From Chitinophagales bacterium (GTDB lineage Bacteria; Bacteroidota; Bacteroidia; Chitinophagales; JADIYW01), in NCBI GenBank assembly GCA_020848255.1, contig JADLAJ010000111.1, forward strand, positions 1 to 38,388: DNA of 38,388 nt. Reading direction: 5' to 3'. A model generated the notes under the pieces. The model did no database searches. It was not told the DNA's origin and worked only from the letters and a program-made list of their open reading frames with translations. The position numbers were made by a program, and so were the translations under genes. Below are positions 16,896-26,646 of this stretch, piece by piece (the stretch's first letter is position 1; each line of letters opens with the position of its first letter).

Positions 16896-17045
16896 CTTCT
16901 TCTTTTGTTGCTTCAAATCTGCTTCTGACATGGTATCAAATCAATAGCCGTAAAAGTATGTTTTTTGTGAAAGAATGTTATCAGAGAGATATTACCATTA
17001 CGTTGAAAACAAATTTTAGTTTATTTTTACAAAAAAGAAAAGCGA

Positions 17046-17555
17046 ATGGAATTTAATATCATTAAAAGTTTGACGAATGAGTATACGCATGAATGTGCAA
17101 GTACCCGTAAATTATTAGAAAGAGTACCGATGGATAAACTATCGTGGAAGCCGCATGAAAAATCGATGACATTAGAACAACTGGCCACGCATGTGGCAGA
17201 AATACCGGAATGGGTACCTATTACTTTAGAGCAACCAGAACTGGATTTTTCAAAAGGCGGATATAAACCAAAATCCGTTGCCACAACAGAGGATTTATTA
17301 AAAATCCACGACGATTGCGTTGCAGCAGCGTTGCAATCCATACAAAATACCAGTGCTGAAATCTTGGTGAACGAAACCTGGACGATGCGTAATGGAGAAA
17401 CCATTTATTTTACCATGCCGAAAATTGCGGTATTGCGCAGCTTCACCTTTAACCATATTTACCATCACCGCGGACAGCTGACCGTATATTTGCGTTTATT
17501 AGGTGTGCCGGTACCGGGTATGTACGGACCAACTGCCGATGAGCAGGGCATGTAA
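17046..17555 (+). CDS. DinB-family protein (four-helix bundle, putative metal-dependent transferase)
   Basis: The 169-residue protein has the DinB/YfiT fold signature: LSWKPHEKSMTLEQLATHVAEIPEW near residues 35-58, with the first metal His, and the late FNHIYHHRGQLTVYLRLLGVPVP near 135-158, with the other two. DinB-type proteins include mycothiol-, bacillithiol- and glutathione-dependent transferases. The thiol cofactor in this organism cannot be deduced. The start MEFNIIKSLTNEY at 17046 is the first ATG in frame and matches the usual length. It is a single-gene transcript, ending in the bidirectional terminator just downstream. Confidence 0.88.
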   Translation: MEFNIIKSLTNEYTHECASTRKLLERVPMDKLSWKPHEKSMTLEQLATHVAEIPEWVPITLEQPELDFSKGGYKPKSVATTEDLLKIHDDCVAAALQSIQNTSAEILVNETWTMRNGETIYFTMPKIAVLRSFTFNHIYHHRGQLTVYLRLLGVPVPGMYGPTADEQGM

Positions 17556-17585
17556 TTAATGAGTTGATGAAATAACTAGATAATA

Positions 17586-17617
17586 AAAAAGCCGCAATTT
17601 TATATTGCGGTTTTTTT
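17586..17617. terminator. Bidirectional hairpin terminator
   Basis: CCGCAAT (17592-17598) pairs with ATTGCGG (17604-17610) across a five-base loop, extended by an A-run on the left and a T-run on the right. It can end both the DinB transcript and the minus-strand ferredoxin transcript, whose stop lies at 17616-17618. Confidence 0.87.
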
Positions 17618-17840
17618 ATTCTAAAATTTGTATGATATTCACCGGGCAGGCTTTGGCTGCTTTGAGATTGCTATCCAGTTCATCTTCTCTGACCTTTACG
17701 CTCCAGAATCCTTTTTTGTCTTTACTTTCCAGCAGCACACTTTTTCCATCTTTACGGCTCATGCGCCAGCGCTGCGGAGCCAGTTCCACACAATAATTGC
17801 AGCCAATGCATTTTGCTCTTTGCTGTATGATGGTAATCAC
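17616..17840 (-). CDS. Small ferredoxin, single 4Fe-4S (or 3Fe-4S) cluster
   Basis: The 74-residue protein has Cys11, Cys14 and Cys17 in CIGCNYC and Cys65 in ACPVNII. This is the CxxCxxC...CP arrangement of one-cluster ferredoxins. It carries single electrons in the cytoplasm. It begins six bases after the stop of the U32-family gene upstream on the minus strand, so the two form one transcript. The pairing suggests that the ferredoxin serves the U32 protein, which is an iron-sulfur protein in the TrhP branch. A terminator hairpin follows its stop codon. Confidence 0.9.
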   Translation of the reverse strand: MITIIQQRAKCIGCNYCVELAPQRWRMSRKDGKSVLLESKDKKGFWSVKVREDELDSNLKAAKACPVNIIQILE

Positions 17841-17846
17841 TATAAA

Positions 17847-19091
17847 TTAATTATTGCTGACGATTTTGTATAATTTATCGCTGCTACGTATTGGTGTTTC
17901 CAATTTAAATGCACAGTTATCGCCTTTTTTGGCTGTCTGAACAGCACCTGCAGAAGTATGTAATTCCGCGATGGTGGTTTCAATGGCACCCGTAGTGGGT
18001 CCGGTAATAAGAACACTGTCACCCACACTCAACTCATACGATTCCAGCTTGAATTCCGCCACCTGAATCTTATCAAAATAATTGCTGCCTTTTCCCAGAT
18101 AAATTTTGCGTGTCGTAGCTTTAGATCCCGCAGCGTCATTCCATTCACCTAACTCTTGTCCTAAATAATAACCACTCCAGAAACCGCGGTTGTACACCCG
18201 TTTCAGTCGCTCCGTCCAGTCGGCTACTTTTCCTTTTGTGTAAGAGTTAGTATAATATGCATCAATGGCTTCGCGATAACACTCGACCGTCGTTTTCACA
18301 TAATCCGCGCCTTTTCCTCTGCCTTCAATCTTCATCACCTTTACGCCACTCTCAATGACCTGATCCAGAAAATCAATCGTGCATAAATCCTGTGCCGACA
18401 TGATATATTCATTGTCGATAGCCAGTTCGTGTCCATCTTCATTATCAATCACGGTATAGCTTCTTCTGCAGTTTTGCACGCAGGCACCACGGTTGGCGGA
18501 AGCATTTGCTGTATGCAGACTTAGGTAACATTTTCCCGATACTGCCATACATAAAGCACCGTGTACAAATATTTCTATCTCTATTAATTTGCCGGATGGT
18601 CCGCAAATCTTTTCTTTTTCTATCTGGTCGCAGATTTTTTTAACCTGTATCAAACTCAACTCTCTCGACAAGACCATGGTATCGGAAAAGAGCGCATAAA
18701 ATTTCACCGTTTCAATATTCGTAATATTAACCTGCGTAGAAATATGCACTTCCAGTTGAATAGACCGCGCATAAGCAATCACCGCCTGATCACTGGCAAT
18801 TACGGCAGTGATACCGCTGGCTTTGGCTTTATCCAGTACGGTTTTAATAGCTGACAAATCATGATCGTATACGATGGTGTTCAGCGTGAGATAACTGCGC
18901 ACCTTATTTTCTTTACAGATAGCACCCACTTTTTCCAGATCTTCCAGCGTGAAATTCATGGTGGCACGTGCGCGCATATTGAACTGCTCCACTCCGAAAT
19001 ACACGGAATCACAACCGGCATGAATCGCCGCCATCAGGGCTTCGTAGCTGCCTGCCGGTGCCATCAGTTCTATTTTCTGCTGCCTGCTCAT
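17847..19091 (-). CDS. U32 (collagenase-like) family protein, probable tRNA U34 hydroxylation protein (TrhP/YegQ type)
   Basis: The start is taken at the ATG at 19091 (MSRQQKIELMAPAGSYEALMA), because the PAGS motif lies close to the N-terminus in the family. An ATG at 19154 would add 21 residues with no counterpart. The 414-residue protein has the TIM-barrel opening, DSVYFGVEQFNMRA and HISTQVNITN. It also has the Cys-containing signature FVHGALCMAVSGKCYLS, followed by NRGACVQNCRRSY, which holds the cluster-ligand candidates. E. coli TrhP uses prephenate to make 5-hydroxyuridine at position 34 of tRNAs and depends on iron-sulfur assembly. Other U32 branches act in ubiquinone or 23S rRNA modification, so the exact substrate is inferred. 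The ferredoxin gene is directly downstream. Confidence 0.85.
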   Translation of the reverse strand: MSRQQKIELMAPAGSYEALMAAIHAGCDSVYFGVEQFNMRARATMNFTLEDLEKVGAICKENKVRSYLTLNTIVYDHDLSAIKTVLDKAKASGITAVIASDQAVIAYARSIQLEVHISTQVNITNIETVKFYALFSDTMVLSRELSLIQVKKICDQIEKEKICGPSGKLIEIEIFVHGALCMAVSGKCYLSLHTANASANRGACVQNCRRSYTVIDNEDGHELAIDNEYIMSAQDLCTIDFLDQVIESGVKVMKIEGRGKGADYVKTTVECYREAIDAYYTNSYTKGKVADWTERLKRVYNRGFWSGYYLGQELGEWNDAAGSKATTRKIYLGKGSNYFDKIQVAEFKLESYELSVGDSVLITGPTTGAIETTIAELHTSAGAVQTAKKGDNCAFKLETPIRSSDKLYKIVSNN

Positions 19092-19171
19092 TGAGGTGCA
19101 AAGATACGATATTGACTGTAAACATAAAAGTAAAGCAAGCTGGCCTTTATGCAATCCTGACCAGTTTTATA

Positions 19172-19206
19172 TATAAAGAAAAAGGTACCACACATGTGAT
19201 ACCTTT
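19172..19206 (-). terminator. Hairpin terminator of the pectinacetylesterase-like gene
   Basis: AAAGGTA and TACCTTT (19181-19187 and 19200-19206) form a seven-base stem that continues, after one mismatch, with CCAC/GTGA-type pairs. On the minus strand a T-rich tail follows (19172-19181). It lies 24 bases past the stop codon at 19230. Confidence 0.7.
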
Positions 19207-19229
19207 CTATATTCTTATTAAAAACGTAC

Positions 19230-20330
19230 TTACTCTGTTATATGCATTCGCTGCCCTTTCATTAATTTATCTACCCATTCATATAAATACATGCCGTCTA
19301 CTTGTCTGTTGTATACAATATCATCTGAAACGAACATGGTATGTGAATCACCATTGATAAAGAATGTAGACCAGGTGGTTTTAGGTTTCAGGATACTATC
19401 GCGCAAATTGACTAAGGCATTTTTGAAAACATTTGCAGGAAGCTGATTACCTGGTGCTCCGGTGCAATTGTCATATCCGAAGCTCAAGAAAAAGCGGGAA
19501 GTTGCATCGTTATAGGATGACATAAAACCATAATTTGCTTTCGGATAAAATTTACTGGAATATTCATACACGTTACTTAGCCCTATATTTGGTGTTCCGC
19601 AGCAGTCTACCAAATCATCCGGTACAGGCAACCCAAAAACAGCAGAGAAGCCTAATTGCAAACAGATTGGAAATGCCTGGTCATCGTAAAACAATGGCCC
19701 GGAATCATTAATTACCGTGATTTTTGCATTCGGAAACCTTTTTACTACTTCAAGGAAATTTATATAAACACCGTATCCCCCAGCGCTCAATCCGAACAAT
19801 ACAATCTCTTCCACCTTTTTATTGTCATAATATGGTTGAATATAATTCATTGCTTTAATAAAATTAAAAGCACCAACATAGCGTTGAGTATCCGGAACTC
19901 CTAATGCAAAACCCACATCTTTAGTACCGCTATGCACATCTCCAGTGCAATACGGAACAAATACAAATGAAAAATCTTTTAGTGGATTTTTGGGATTAGA
20001 GGCATCAAAAATACCGGTACTGCCGTATTGGGTGTACAGGTCTTCCATGTCTGAACCGTTAAATGATTTTGGATTGCCATTGCAGGTTTCCGGATTAAAG
20101 CAAGCACCTCCGCCATTGATATAGATTGCCAATTTTTTTGGATTCCCCACGCGGTATCCAATGCCTGTCTGAGAACCGTCGCGACAAATCATGCCGGGTA
20201 TATCATACCAGTTTTCAGATTGAATGTTACTTTCCACATCCAGGAAAGGGTGCGAAAACTGAACGGCGCTTTCACGGCTGCACCCTAAAAGAAGAGCAGC
20301 AATAATAAAAACAAAAAAAGATCTTTTCAT
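19230..20330 (-). CDS. Pectinacetylesterase/Notum-like alpha/beta-hydrolase lipoprotein
   Basis: The 366-residue product starts MKRSFFVFIIAALLLGCSRES, with a clear lipobox (LLGC, Cys17). It shows the PAE family features: AIYINGGGACFNPETC (oxyanion loop and paired Cys near residues 70-85), PYCTGDVHSGT, then the nucleophile elbow GLSAGGYG near 180, NDSGP with a candidate Asp, and GDSHTMF near 335 with the catalytic His. Pectinacetylesterases remove acetyl groups from pectin, and animal Notum removes palmitoleate from Wnt; bacterial members are mostly uncharacterised. A lipid-anchored esterase acting on polysaccharide or acyl substrates outside the inner membrane is the reasonable call. It is transcribed alone, with its own terminator. 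Confidence 0.85.
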   Translation of the reverse strand: MKRSFFVFIIAALLLGCSRESAVQFSHPFLDVESNIQSENWYDIPGMICRDGSQTGIGYRVGNPKKLAIYINGGGACFNPETCNGNPKSFNGSDMEDLYTQYGSTGIFDASNPKNPLKDFSFVFVPYCTGDVHSGTKDVGFALGVPDTQRYVGAFNFIKAMNYIQPYYDNKKVEEIVLFGLSAGGYGVYINFLEVVKRFPNAKITVINDSGPLFYDDQAFPICLQLGFSAVFGLPVPDDLVDCCGTPNIGLSNVYEYSSKFYPKANYGFMSSYNDATSRFFLSFGYDNCTGAPGNQLPANVFKNALVNLRDSILKPKTTWSTFFINGDSHTMFVSDDIVYNRQVDGMYLYEWVDKLMKGQRMHITE

Positions 20331-20419
20331 ATTAAAGTTATTAGCAAGATGAAAATAGTAAAAAATGAATACTTTTTAGATTTTTTATCTATCAAATAAG
20401 GCAAAAAAATAAATTCCGT

Positions 20420-23400
20420 TTACATATTTCTTCTGTACTGTCCGCCCACTTCAAACAATGCATTGGTGATTTGTCCCAGACTGCAGTATTTTACAGTCTC
20501 TATCAAAACATCAAATAAGTTTTTATTTTCTAAAGCTGCTTTTTGCAGTTGCTGCAAATAATGCTGTGCTTCCTTACTATTACGAGCCTGTAAGACGCTT
20601 AAATTTGCAATTTGCAAATCTTTTTCTTCTGTCGTACTGCGTATCACTTCCATTGGTAAAATGGTGGGCGAACCTTTAGATGATAAGAATGTATTGACAC
20701 CAATTAAAGGCAACTCTCCTGTGTGTTTTTTCATTTCGTAATACATACTCTCTTCCTGTATCTTGCTACGTTGATACATAGTTTCCATTGCTCCTAATAC
20801 ACCGCCACGTTCCGTGATTTTGTCAAACTCTGCATACACTGCTTCTTCTACTAAATCTGTCAATTCTTCAATAATAAAAGAACCCTGTAATGGATTTTCA
20901 TTTTTCGCTAACCCAAGTTCTTTATTGATGATTAACTGAATCGCCATCGCTCTGCGTACACTTTCTTCAGTTGGTGTGGTGATGGCTTCGTCATAAGCAT
21001 TGGTGTGTAAAGAGTTGCAGTTGTCATAAATCGCATACAAGGCTTGCAGTGTAGTTCGGATATCATTAAAATCAATTTCCTGCGCGTGCAAACTTCTGCC
21101 GGATGTCTGAATATGGTATTTCAGTTTCTGGCTTCTGTCATTGCCTTTATACAAATACTTCATCGCTTTCGCCCATATTTTTCGGGCTACACGGCCTATT
21201 ACTGCATACTCAGGATCAATTCCGTTGGAGAAAAAGAAAGATAAATTTGGTGCAAAATCATCGATATGCATGCCACGAGAAAGATAGTATTCTACAAAAG
21301 AGAAACCATTGGACAACGTAAATGCTAATTGTGAAATTGGATTGGCACCAGCTTCTGCAATATGATAACCGCTGATGGAAACGGAATAGAAATTGCGCAC
21401 TTTATGCTGCACAAAATACTCCTGCACATCGCCCATCAATTTCAGAGAAAACTCTGTAGAAAAAATACAGGTATTTTGCGCCTGATCTTCCTTTAAAATA
21501 TCCGCCTGCACGGTTCCGCGCACCTGAGATAAAGCATGTGCCTTAATTTTCGCATACACCTCTTTATCCAACACCTGATCGCCTGTAACACCCAATAACA
21601 ACAAACCTAAGCCATCGTTGCCATCCGGCAAAGTGCCGGCATAAGCTGGTCGTTTGGCATTTTTACTTTTATAGATTTCGTCTATCTTTTTGTTGACCTC
21701 ATCCACCAGATTGTTTTCGCGGATGTATTTTTCACCTTGCTGGTCGATAGCTGCATTCATAAAGAAAGCGCAGATAGTAGCGGCCGGTCCGTTGATGGTC
21801 ATGGAAACCGAGGTATTCGGCGAGCATAAATCAAAACCGGAATACAGTTTTTTCGCGTCATCCAGTGTGCAGATGGAAACACCGGAATTGCCGATTTTAC
21901 CATATATATCCGGACGAATGGCTGGGTCTTCGCCGTATAATGTCACACTATCGAAAGCGGTTGACAATCGTTTGGCGGGCAAGCCTAAAGAAACATAATG
22001 GAATCGTTTATTAGTACGTTCCGGTCCGCCTTCGCCGGCAAACATACGCGTCGGGTCTTCGCCCTCTCTTTTAAACGGAAACACACCGGCCGTATATGGA
22101 AACTCACCGGGTACATTTTCCTGTAAGTTCCATTTCAAAATATCTCCCCAGGATTCGTATTTCGGTAGTGACACTTTTGGAATCTGCAGATGTGATAAGG
22201 ATTCTGTATGTGTTTTTATTTTTAGTTCTTTGTCACGTACTTTGAAAATATAAAACTCGTTATTATAATCCTGTTTTGTTTTTCCCCAGGTATCCAGTAT
22301 TTGCCTGCATTCCGGATGCAGCTTGAGTTGTTTTTCTTTTATTTCTTCATCCAGTTTTTCCAATGTTTTAAACGTTGGAAAAGATTTTATTCTATCTAAT
22401 GCATAAAGGTCTTGCGCAATTTCTGCTTGCTCTTTTACCCAGGTATCATAATCGCGATTAGTTTTCGTAATATCAGACAAGTAACGAACTCTGGCTGGCG
22501 GAATAATGTAAATCTTTTCAGAATTTCCGGTGCGTAAATTCAAGGTCGACTGCCAATTTAGTTTCGATTTTTCAATCACTTTCTGAATAATCGCTTTATA
22601 TAATTCATTCGTTCCCGGGTCGTTGAACTGTGCGGCAATACTGCCATACACCGGCATGTCTTCCGGATTTTTATCCCATAGATTTCGGTTGCGCTGATAT
22701 TGTTTTTTTACATCGCGCAAGGCGTCCTGCGCACCGCGTTTATCAAACTTATTAATGGCTACCACATCGGCAAAATCCAGCATATCAATTTTTTCTAACT
22801 GCGATGCTGCACCGAATTCAGGTGTCATCACGTATAAGAAAGTATCAGCTATATCTACTATTTCCGTACCGCTTTGTCCGATACCAGATGTCTCAATGAT
22901 AATCAAATCAAAATTGGCTGCTTTCAGAATCGCAATTGCATCAGTGATATTTTTAGAGATGGAAGCGTTGGTTTGTCGCGTGGCCATGGAGCGCATATAC
23001 ACGCGGGGATTGTTGATAGAATTCATACGGATTCTATCACCCAGCAAAGCACCGCCTGTTTTTCTTCTGGACGGATCAACAGAAATGATGGCAAGTGTTT
23101 TATCCGGGAAATCCAACAGAAAACGACGCACCAGTTCATCTGTAAGTGAAGATTTTCCCGCGCCGCCAGTTCCTGTAATACCGAGAATTGGAATTTGAGA
23201 TTTGAGATTTGAAATTTGAGATTCAATTATATTAAACTCCTCCGGATAGTTTTCTGCAGCAGAAATGAGTTGCGCGATATGATGTGCATTCTTTGCTTTC
23301 AGTTTTTCTGTATCCAATGCCACATCCTTACCGCAAGGGAAATCACAGATTTGCAATAAATCATTAATCATTCCTTGCAAACCTAATGCACGACCATCAT

Positions 23401-23773
23401 CTGGTGAATAGATTCTGTCAATTCCATAAGCATGCAATTCTTCAATTTCTGAAGGAAGGATGGTACCGCCACCGCCGCCGACAATTTTAATGTGACCGCA
23501 GCCTTTTTCGTGCAGCAAATCATACATGTATTTCAGAAACTCCACATGGCCGCCCTGATAGGAAGTGAACGCAATGGCATTCGCTTCTTCTTCAATCGCA
23601 CACTCCACAATTTCCTGTACAGAACGGTTATGTCCCAAATGTATTACTTCCGCACCGGAAGCCTGAATGATGCGGCGCATGATATTTATGGATGCATCGT
23701 GTCCGTCAAACAAAGATGCTGCAGTGACAATTCTAATTTTATTCTGGAGCTGGTAAGGTTTTACTTCTTGCAT
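20420..23773 (-). CDS. icmF: Fused isobutyryl-CoA mutase IcmF (B12 domain, G-protein chaperone, mutase)
   Basis: The start is placed at the ATG at 23773 ([14 protein letters not shown]), 20 codons inside the longest frame; the protein is then 1117 residues, as usual for IcmF. Residues 12-140 are the cobalamin-binding domain with [10 protein letters not shown]. Residues about 195-430 are the MeaI-type GTPase ([13 protein letters not shown]-loop at about 198-209, NKFD guanine motif). The C-terminal 560 residues are the mutase barrel. Two residues separate it from methylmalonyl-CoA mutase: Phe in RMFAGEGG in place of the mutase Tyr, and Gln in [10 protein letters not shown] in place of the succinyl-binding Arg. 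It interconverts isobutyryl-CoA and butyryl-CoA and repairs its own cofactor. The linker at residues 185-194 is encoded by an ATTTGAG-type repeat. Confidence 0.94.
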   Translation of the reverse strand: MQEVKPYQLQNKIRIVTAASLFDGHDASINIMRRIIQASGAEVIHLGHNRSVQEIVECAIEEEANAIAFTSYQGGHVEFLKYMYDLLHEKGCGHIKIVGGGGGTILPSEIEELHAYGIDRIYSPDDGRALGLQGMINDLLQICDFPCGKDVALDTEKLKAKNAHHIAQLISAAENYPEEFNIIESQISNLKSQIPILGITGTGGAGKSSLTDELVRRFLLDFPDKTLAIISVDPSRRKTGGALLGDRIRMNSINNPRVYMRSMATRQTNASISKNITDAIAILKAANFDLIIIETSGIGQSGTEIVDIADTFLYVMTPEFGAASQLEKIDMLDFADVVAINKFDKRGAQDALRDVKKQYQRNRNLWDKNPEDMPVYGSIAAQFNDPGTNELYKAIIQKVIEKSKLNWQSTLNLRTGNSEKIYIIPPARVRYLSDITKTNRDYDTWVKEQAEIAQDLYALDRIKSFPTFKTLEKLDEEIKEKQLKLHPECRQILDTWGKTKQDYNNEFYIFKVRDKELKIKTHTESLSHLQIPKVSLPKYESWGDILKWNLQENVPGEFPYTAGVFPFKREGEDPTRMFAGEGGPERTNKRFHYVSLGLPAKRLSTAFDSVTLYGEDPAIRPDIYGKIGNSGVSICTLDDAKKLYSGFDLCSPNTSVSMTINGPAATICAFFMNAAIDQQGEKYIRENNLVDEVNKKIDEIYKSKNAKRPAYAGTLPDGNDGLGLLLLGVTGDQVLDKEVYAKIKAHALSQVRGTVQADILKEDQAQNTCIFSTEFSLKLMGDVQEYFVQHKVRNFYSVSISGYHIAEAGANPISQLAFTLSNGFSFVEYYLSRGMHIDDFAPNLSFFFSNGIDPEYAVIGRVARKIWAKAMKYLYKGNDRSQKLKYHIQTSGRSLHAQEIDFNDIRTTLQALYAIYDNCNSLHTNAYDEAITTPTEESVRRAMAIQLIINKELGLAKNENPLQGSFIIEELTDLVEEAVYAEFDKITERGGVLGAMETMYQRSKIQEESMYYEMKKHTGELPLIGVNTFLSSKGSPTILPMEVIRSTTEEKDLQIANLSVLQARNSKEAQHYLQQLQKAALENKNLFDVLIETVKYCSLGQITNALFEVGGQYRRNM
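23188..23224. repeat. ATTTGAGATTTGAA repeat in frame inside icmF
   Basis: Near-perfect seven-base units (ATTTGAG, ATTTGAA) run in tandem about five times, ending in GATTC. On the minus strand they encode [11 protein letters not shown], immediately before the GTPase P-loop. The same words form a common intergenic repeat in Bacteroidota as I recall; here the repeat sits in the linker between two IcmF domains without breaking the frame. Confidence 0.75.
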
Positions 23774-23877
23774 GAAATTTCTATTGTATGACAAATTTAA
23801 TCTATTCGTGGCGTTTTTTTGCTGAAAAAACAAATCATAAATAATGTAAATTTTAATCTATTCAGCCGTCATTTTCC

Positions 23878-23885
23878 TATTTTTG
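23878..23885 (+). promoter_or_regulatory. Putative -7 element of the AsmA-family gene
   Basis: TATTTTTG fits TAnnTTTG and lies 17 bases before the ATG at 23902, giving a very short leader. No clear TTG is seen at the -33 distance. Confidence 0.4.
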
Positions 23886-23901
23886 GAGAAATTGTGCTTG
23901 T

Positions 23902-26538
23902 ATGAAAAAATTTCTGATTGGATTTCTTGTTTTCTTTGTGATATTGATAGTGTCTGCTGTTGCTGTACCTTATTTCTTTAAAGATAAAATCATTGCTAAA
24001 GCAAAAGAAGAAATCAGCAAACAGGTAAATGCAAAAGTGGACTTTAGTGATATTGACCTATCCCTGTTAAAAAACATCCGCAATTTCCCAAATATAGCTT
24101 TAGGCATTGAAGATTTAACCATCACCGGCATTGCCCCGTTTGAAGGCGATACACTTTTAAATATCGGTTCTACCAACGCTTCTCTGGATTTAATGAGTGT
24201 GATTAAGGGTGAACAATACAAAATTGAAGCCATCTCCTTAGAAGATGCCACCCTCAACGCCATTGTGAACAAAGAGGGTTTTGCGAACTGGAATATCTTA
24301 AAACCATCCATAGATACAACTGCAAGCAAACCATTTGCACTGGCATTAAATAGACTGACTTTAGATAATATCAATCTCTACTACGACGATTTAAAAGGCG
24401 GTACTTCTTTAAAAATCATGAACCTTAACCACAAAGGAAAAGGCGATTTTGCTTCCGAAATTTTAGATTACACATCCAGTACGGCTATCGAAAAAGTTTC
24501 GTTTTCTCAGGGGCTTATCACCTACTTAAAAGAAGCGACATTAAACCTGGAAAGTTCCGTAAATATTGATCAGACACAACACAAATATGCATTCAAAGAA
24601 AATAAATTGATTTTAAACAGACTGGGACTCTTGCTTAACGGGTTCATCCAGATACCGGATTCTACCAAAACGGTGATGGATATTTCCTTTAATGCAGACA
24701 AGACAGACTTTAAGTCTTTGCTATCGCTCATTCCTGCCGTTTATTCTAAAGATTTTAAAGACATCGTTGCATCCGGAATCTTGAAATTAGACGGCATGGC
24801 CAAAGGTACCTTAGAGGGAGATTCTTATCCTGCATTTGCCCTGAATCTGAAAGTAGACAACGGCAAATTTCAATATCCGAAATTGCCAACTGCAGTTACA
24901 GATGTTTTTATTGATGCACATATAAACAACCCAGGGGGAAGTTTGGATAAAACCCTGATAAACGTACCTGACTTACGCCTGAGATTGGCCAATGAACCTA
25001 TTGTCGCCAAGTTAAAAGTAGCCACACCCATTTCAGACCCTAACGTCGATTTGTCTGCCAAAGGGAAAATCAATTTGGCGGATGTTCAGAAATTCTATCC
25101 CCTGGAAGGTGTGCAGAAACTGACGGGTAACGCTAATGTGGATTTAACGGTAAAAGCCAAAAAGTCGGATGTGGATGCAAAGCGTTATCAAAATATACAA
25201 GCTGCGGGAAACATCTCCGCTAACGGCATTGAATATGCCTCGAAAGAGGTGCCGAAACCAGTTTCCGTCAGTAACCTGCTGCTGAATTTTACACCTCAAT
25301 ACGTGGATGTTCCGCAATGTATCGCTAAAATCGGTAACAGTGATTTTGACATCAAGGGAAAACTGGAAAATGTGATTGGATATGTGTTGTCAAAAGATGC
25401 CGTAATTACCGGAAATGTAAACATCGTATCCAATAAGATAGATGCCAACGAATTTTTACCGGACTCCTCTTCCGCATCAAAATCAAAGGCGCAACAGGCA
25501 AAAGAAGTGGTGCGTGTTCCTAAAAACATAGACTTTACTGGTATTGCCACTGTTGGAGAATTGGTGTATGACAAACTGAACATCAAAAACCTGAACGGCA
25601 AAATCAATCTGAAAGATGAACAACTGAACTTAAATAACCTGACGGCAAACCTGTTGGGCGGCAGTGCTACTGTGAGTGGTTTTTATAACACTAAAACAGA
25701 TATCCCGACAGGAAACCTGGCCTACAACATCCAAAATTTTGACGTGCAGGAAGTGTACAAGTTTGTCGGCACCATGCAAAAAGCGGCTCCTATCATGAAA
25801 TATGTGAACGGTACATTTGGTTCCAATATGAATATGCAAATGGCTATCCTGCCGGATTTATCGCCGGACTTGAAGACGCTCAACGGAACCGCCGGATTTA
25901 AGATGCCGCTGGCAAACATCAAAGGTGTTCCTGCTTTACAAAAGATTGTAGAACAAACCAAGCTGAAACAACTGGAAAACCTGCGTATTGAAAACCTGGA
26001 TATCAAAACCACGGTGGCCAACGGAAGAATTTTGGTGGCACCTTTTGAAACCAAAGTGAACAACCTGAAAATGGTGGTGAGCGGTTCACAGGGCATCGCC
26101 GACCAAAGTATGGATTATACCGTTGCCATTGATGTTCCATGGAAAGAACTCGGACAAGCCAGCAGTTTTGCGCAAGGCTTGCTGGCAAAAAATCCCATTC
26201 CGAAATTGAATAACATGGTACCGGAAATCATCCGCATCAACTTAAAAGTGGGCGGCACCTTCAATAAACCAACCGTGAATGTAGGCAAACCGGATGCCAC
26301 AGCCGGCAATGCTACCCTGAAAGATGCGGTGAAAGAGCAGGCACAACAACAGATTGAACAGGTAAAAGAACAAGCAAAACAAACGCTGGATACGATTAAA
26401 ACACAAGTAAAAGAAGAAGTAAAAAATAAAATTCAGGAAGTTTTGCAAGGCAAAAATCCGAATGATACGACGCCCAAAAAATCAATTCAGGAAAATGTGA
26501 AAGACCAATTGAAGAATAAATTCGGATGGCCGAAGTGA
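23902..26538 (+). CDS. AsmA-family protein (inner-membrane-anchored, periplasmic lipid-transfer-like)
   Basis: The 878-residue protein has a single N-terminal membrane helix (FLIGFLVFFVILIVSAVAV) and a long beta-rich periplasmic region. It opens with the family pattern seen in AsmA relatives: NIRNFPNIALGIEDLTI, then GTTL-like DTLLNIGSTNASLDL, and EDATLNAIVNKEGFANWNIL. An AsmA C-terminal-type segment is present at about 620-770. AsmA-like proteins form hydrophobic grooves and are implicated in phospholipid transport to the outer membrane and in its assembly. The last 85 residues differ: a Lys/Glu/Gln-rich helix with KEQAQQQIEQVKEQAKQ and repeats of that kind, ending FGWPK, is probably a coiled coil. 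It is divergent from icmF and ahead of the transketolase genes. Confidence 0.85.
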   Translation: MKKFLIGFLVFFVILIVSAVAVPYFFKDKIIAKAKEEISKQVNAKVDFSDIDLSLLKNIRNFPNIALGIEDLTITGIAPFEGDTLLNIGSTNASLDLMSVIKGEQYKIEAISLEDATLNAIVNKEGFANWNILKPSIDTTASKPFALALNRLTLDNINLYYDDLKGGTSLKIMNLNHKGKGDFASEILDYTSSTAIEKVSFSQGLITYLKEATLNLESSVNIDQTQHKYAFKENKLILNRLGLLLNGFIQIPDSTKTVMDISFNADKTDFKSLLSLIPAVYSKDFKDIVASGILKLDGMAKGTLEGDSYPAFALNLKVDNGKFQYPKLPTAVTDVFIDAHINNPGGSLDKTLINVPDLRLRLANEPIVAKLKVATPISDPNVDLSAKGKINLADVQKFYPLEGVQKLTGNANVDLTVKAKKSDVDAKRYQNIQAAGNISANGIEYASKEVPKPVSVSNLLLNFTPQYVDVPQCIAKIGNSDFDIKGKLENVIGYVLSKDAVITGNVNIVSNKIDANEFLPDSSSASKSKAQQAKEVVRVPKNIDFTGIATVGELVYDKLNIKNLNGKINLKDEQLNLNNLTANLLGGSATVSGFYNTKTDIPTGNLAYNIQNFDVQEVYKFVGTMQKAAPIMKYVNGTFGSNMNMQMAILPDLSPDLKTLNGTAGFKMPLANIKGVPALQKIVEQTKLKQLENLRIENLDIKTTVANGRILVAPFETKVNNLKMVVSGSQGIADQSMDYTVAIDVPWKELGQASSFAQGLLAKNPIPKLNNMVPEIIRINLKVGGTFNKPTVNVGKPDATAGNATLKDAVKEQAQQQIEQVKEQAKQTLDTIKTQVKEEVKNKIQEVLQGKNPNDTTPKKSIQENVKDQLKNKFGWPK

Positions 26539-26588
26539 TAAAGGATACATTGTATAAAACTTTTATGTTTTACAATCTTTTATTTTAA

Positions 26589-26596
26589 TATTTTTG
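26589..26596 (+). promoter_or_regulatory. Putative -7 element of the transketolase operon
   Basis: TATTTTTG matches TAnnTTTG, 50 bases before the ATG at 26647. The region between the AsmA stop and this point has no hairpin terminator, so read-through is also possible. Confidence 0.4.
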
Positions 26597-26646
26597 TACG
26601 AATACAAATACGGTACTACTTACTACTCATTACTTACGACTAACAT

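Noticed and set aside
23188-23224. A CRISPR-like array
   Set aside because: The units are seven bases in direct tandem without spacers.
20420-23773. Methylmalonyl-CoA mutase
   Set aside because: A B12 domain at the N-terminus and a GTPase in the middle of the chain, plus Phe and Gln at the two specificity positions, fit IcmF.
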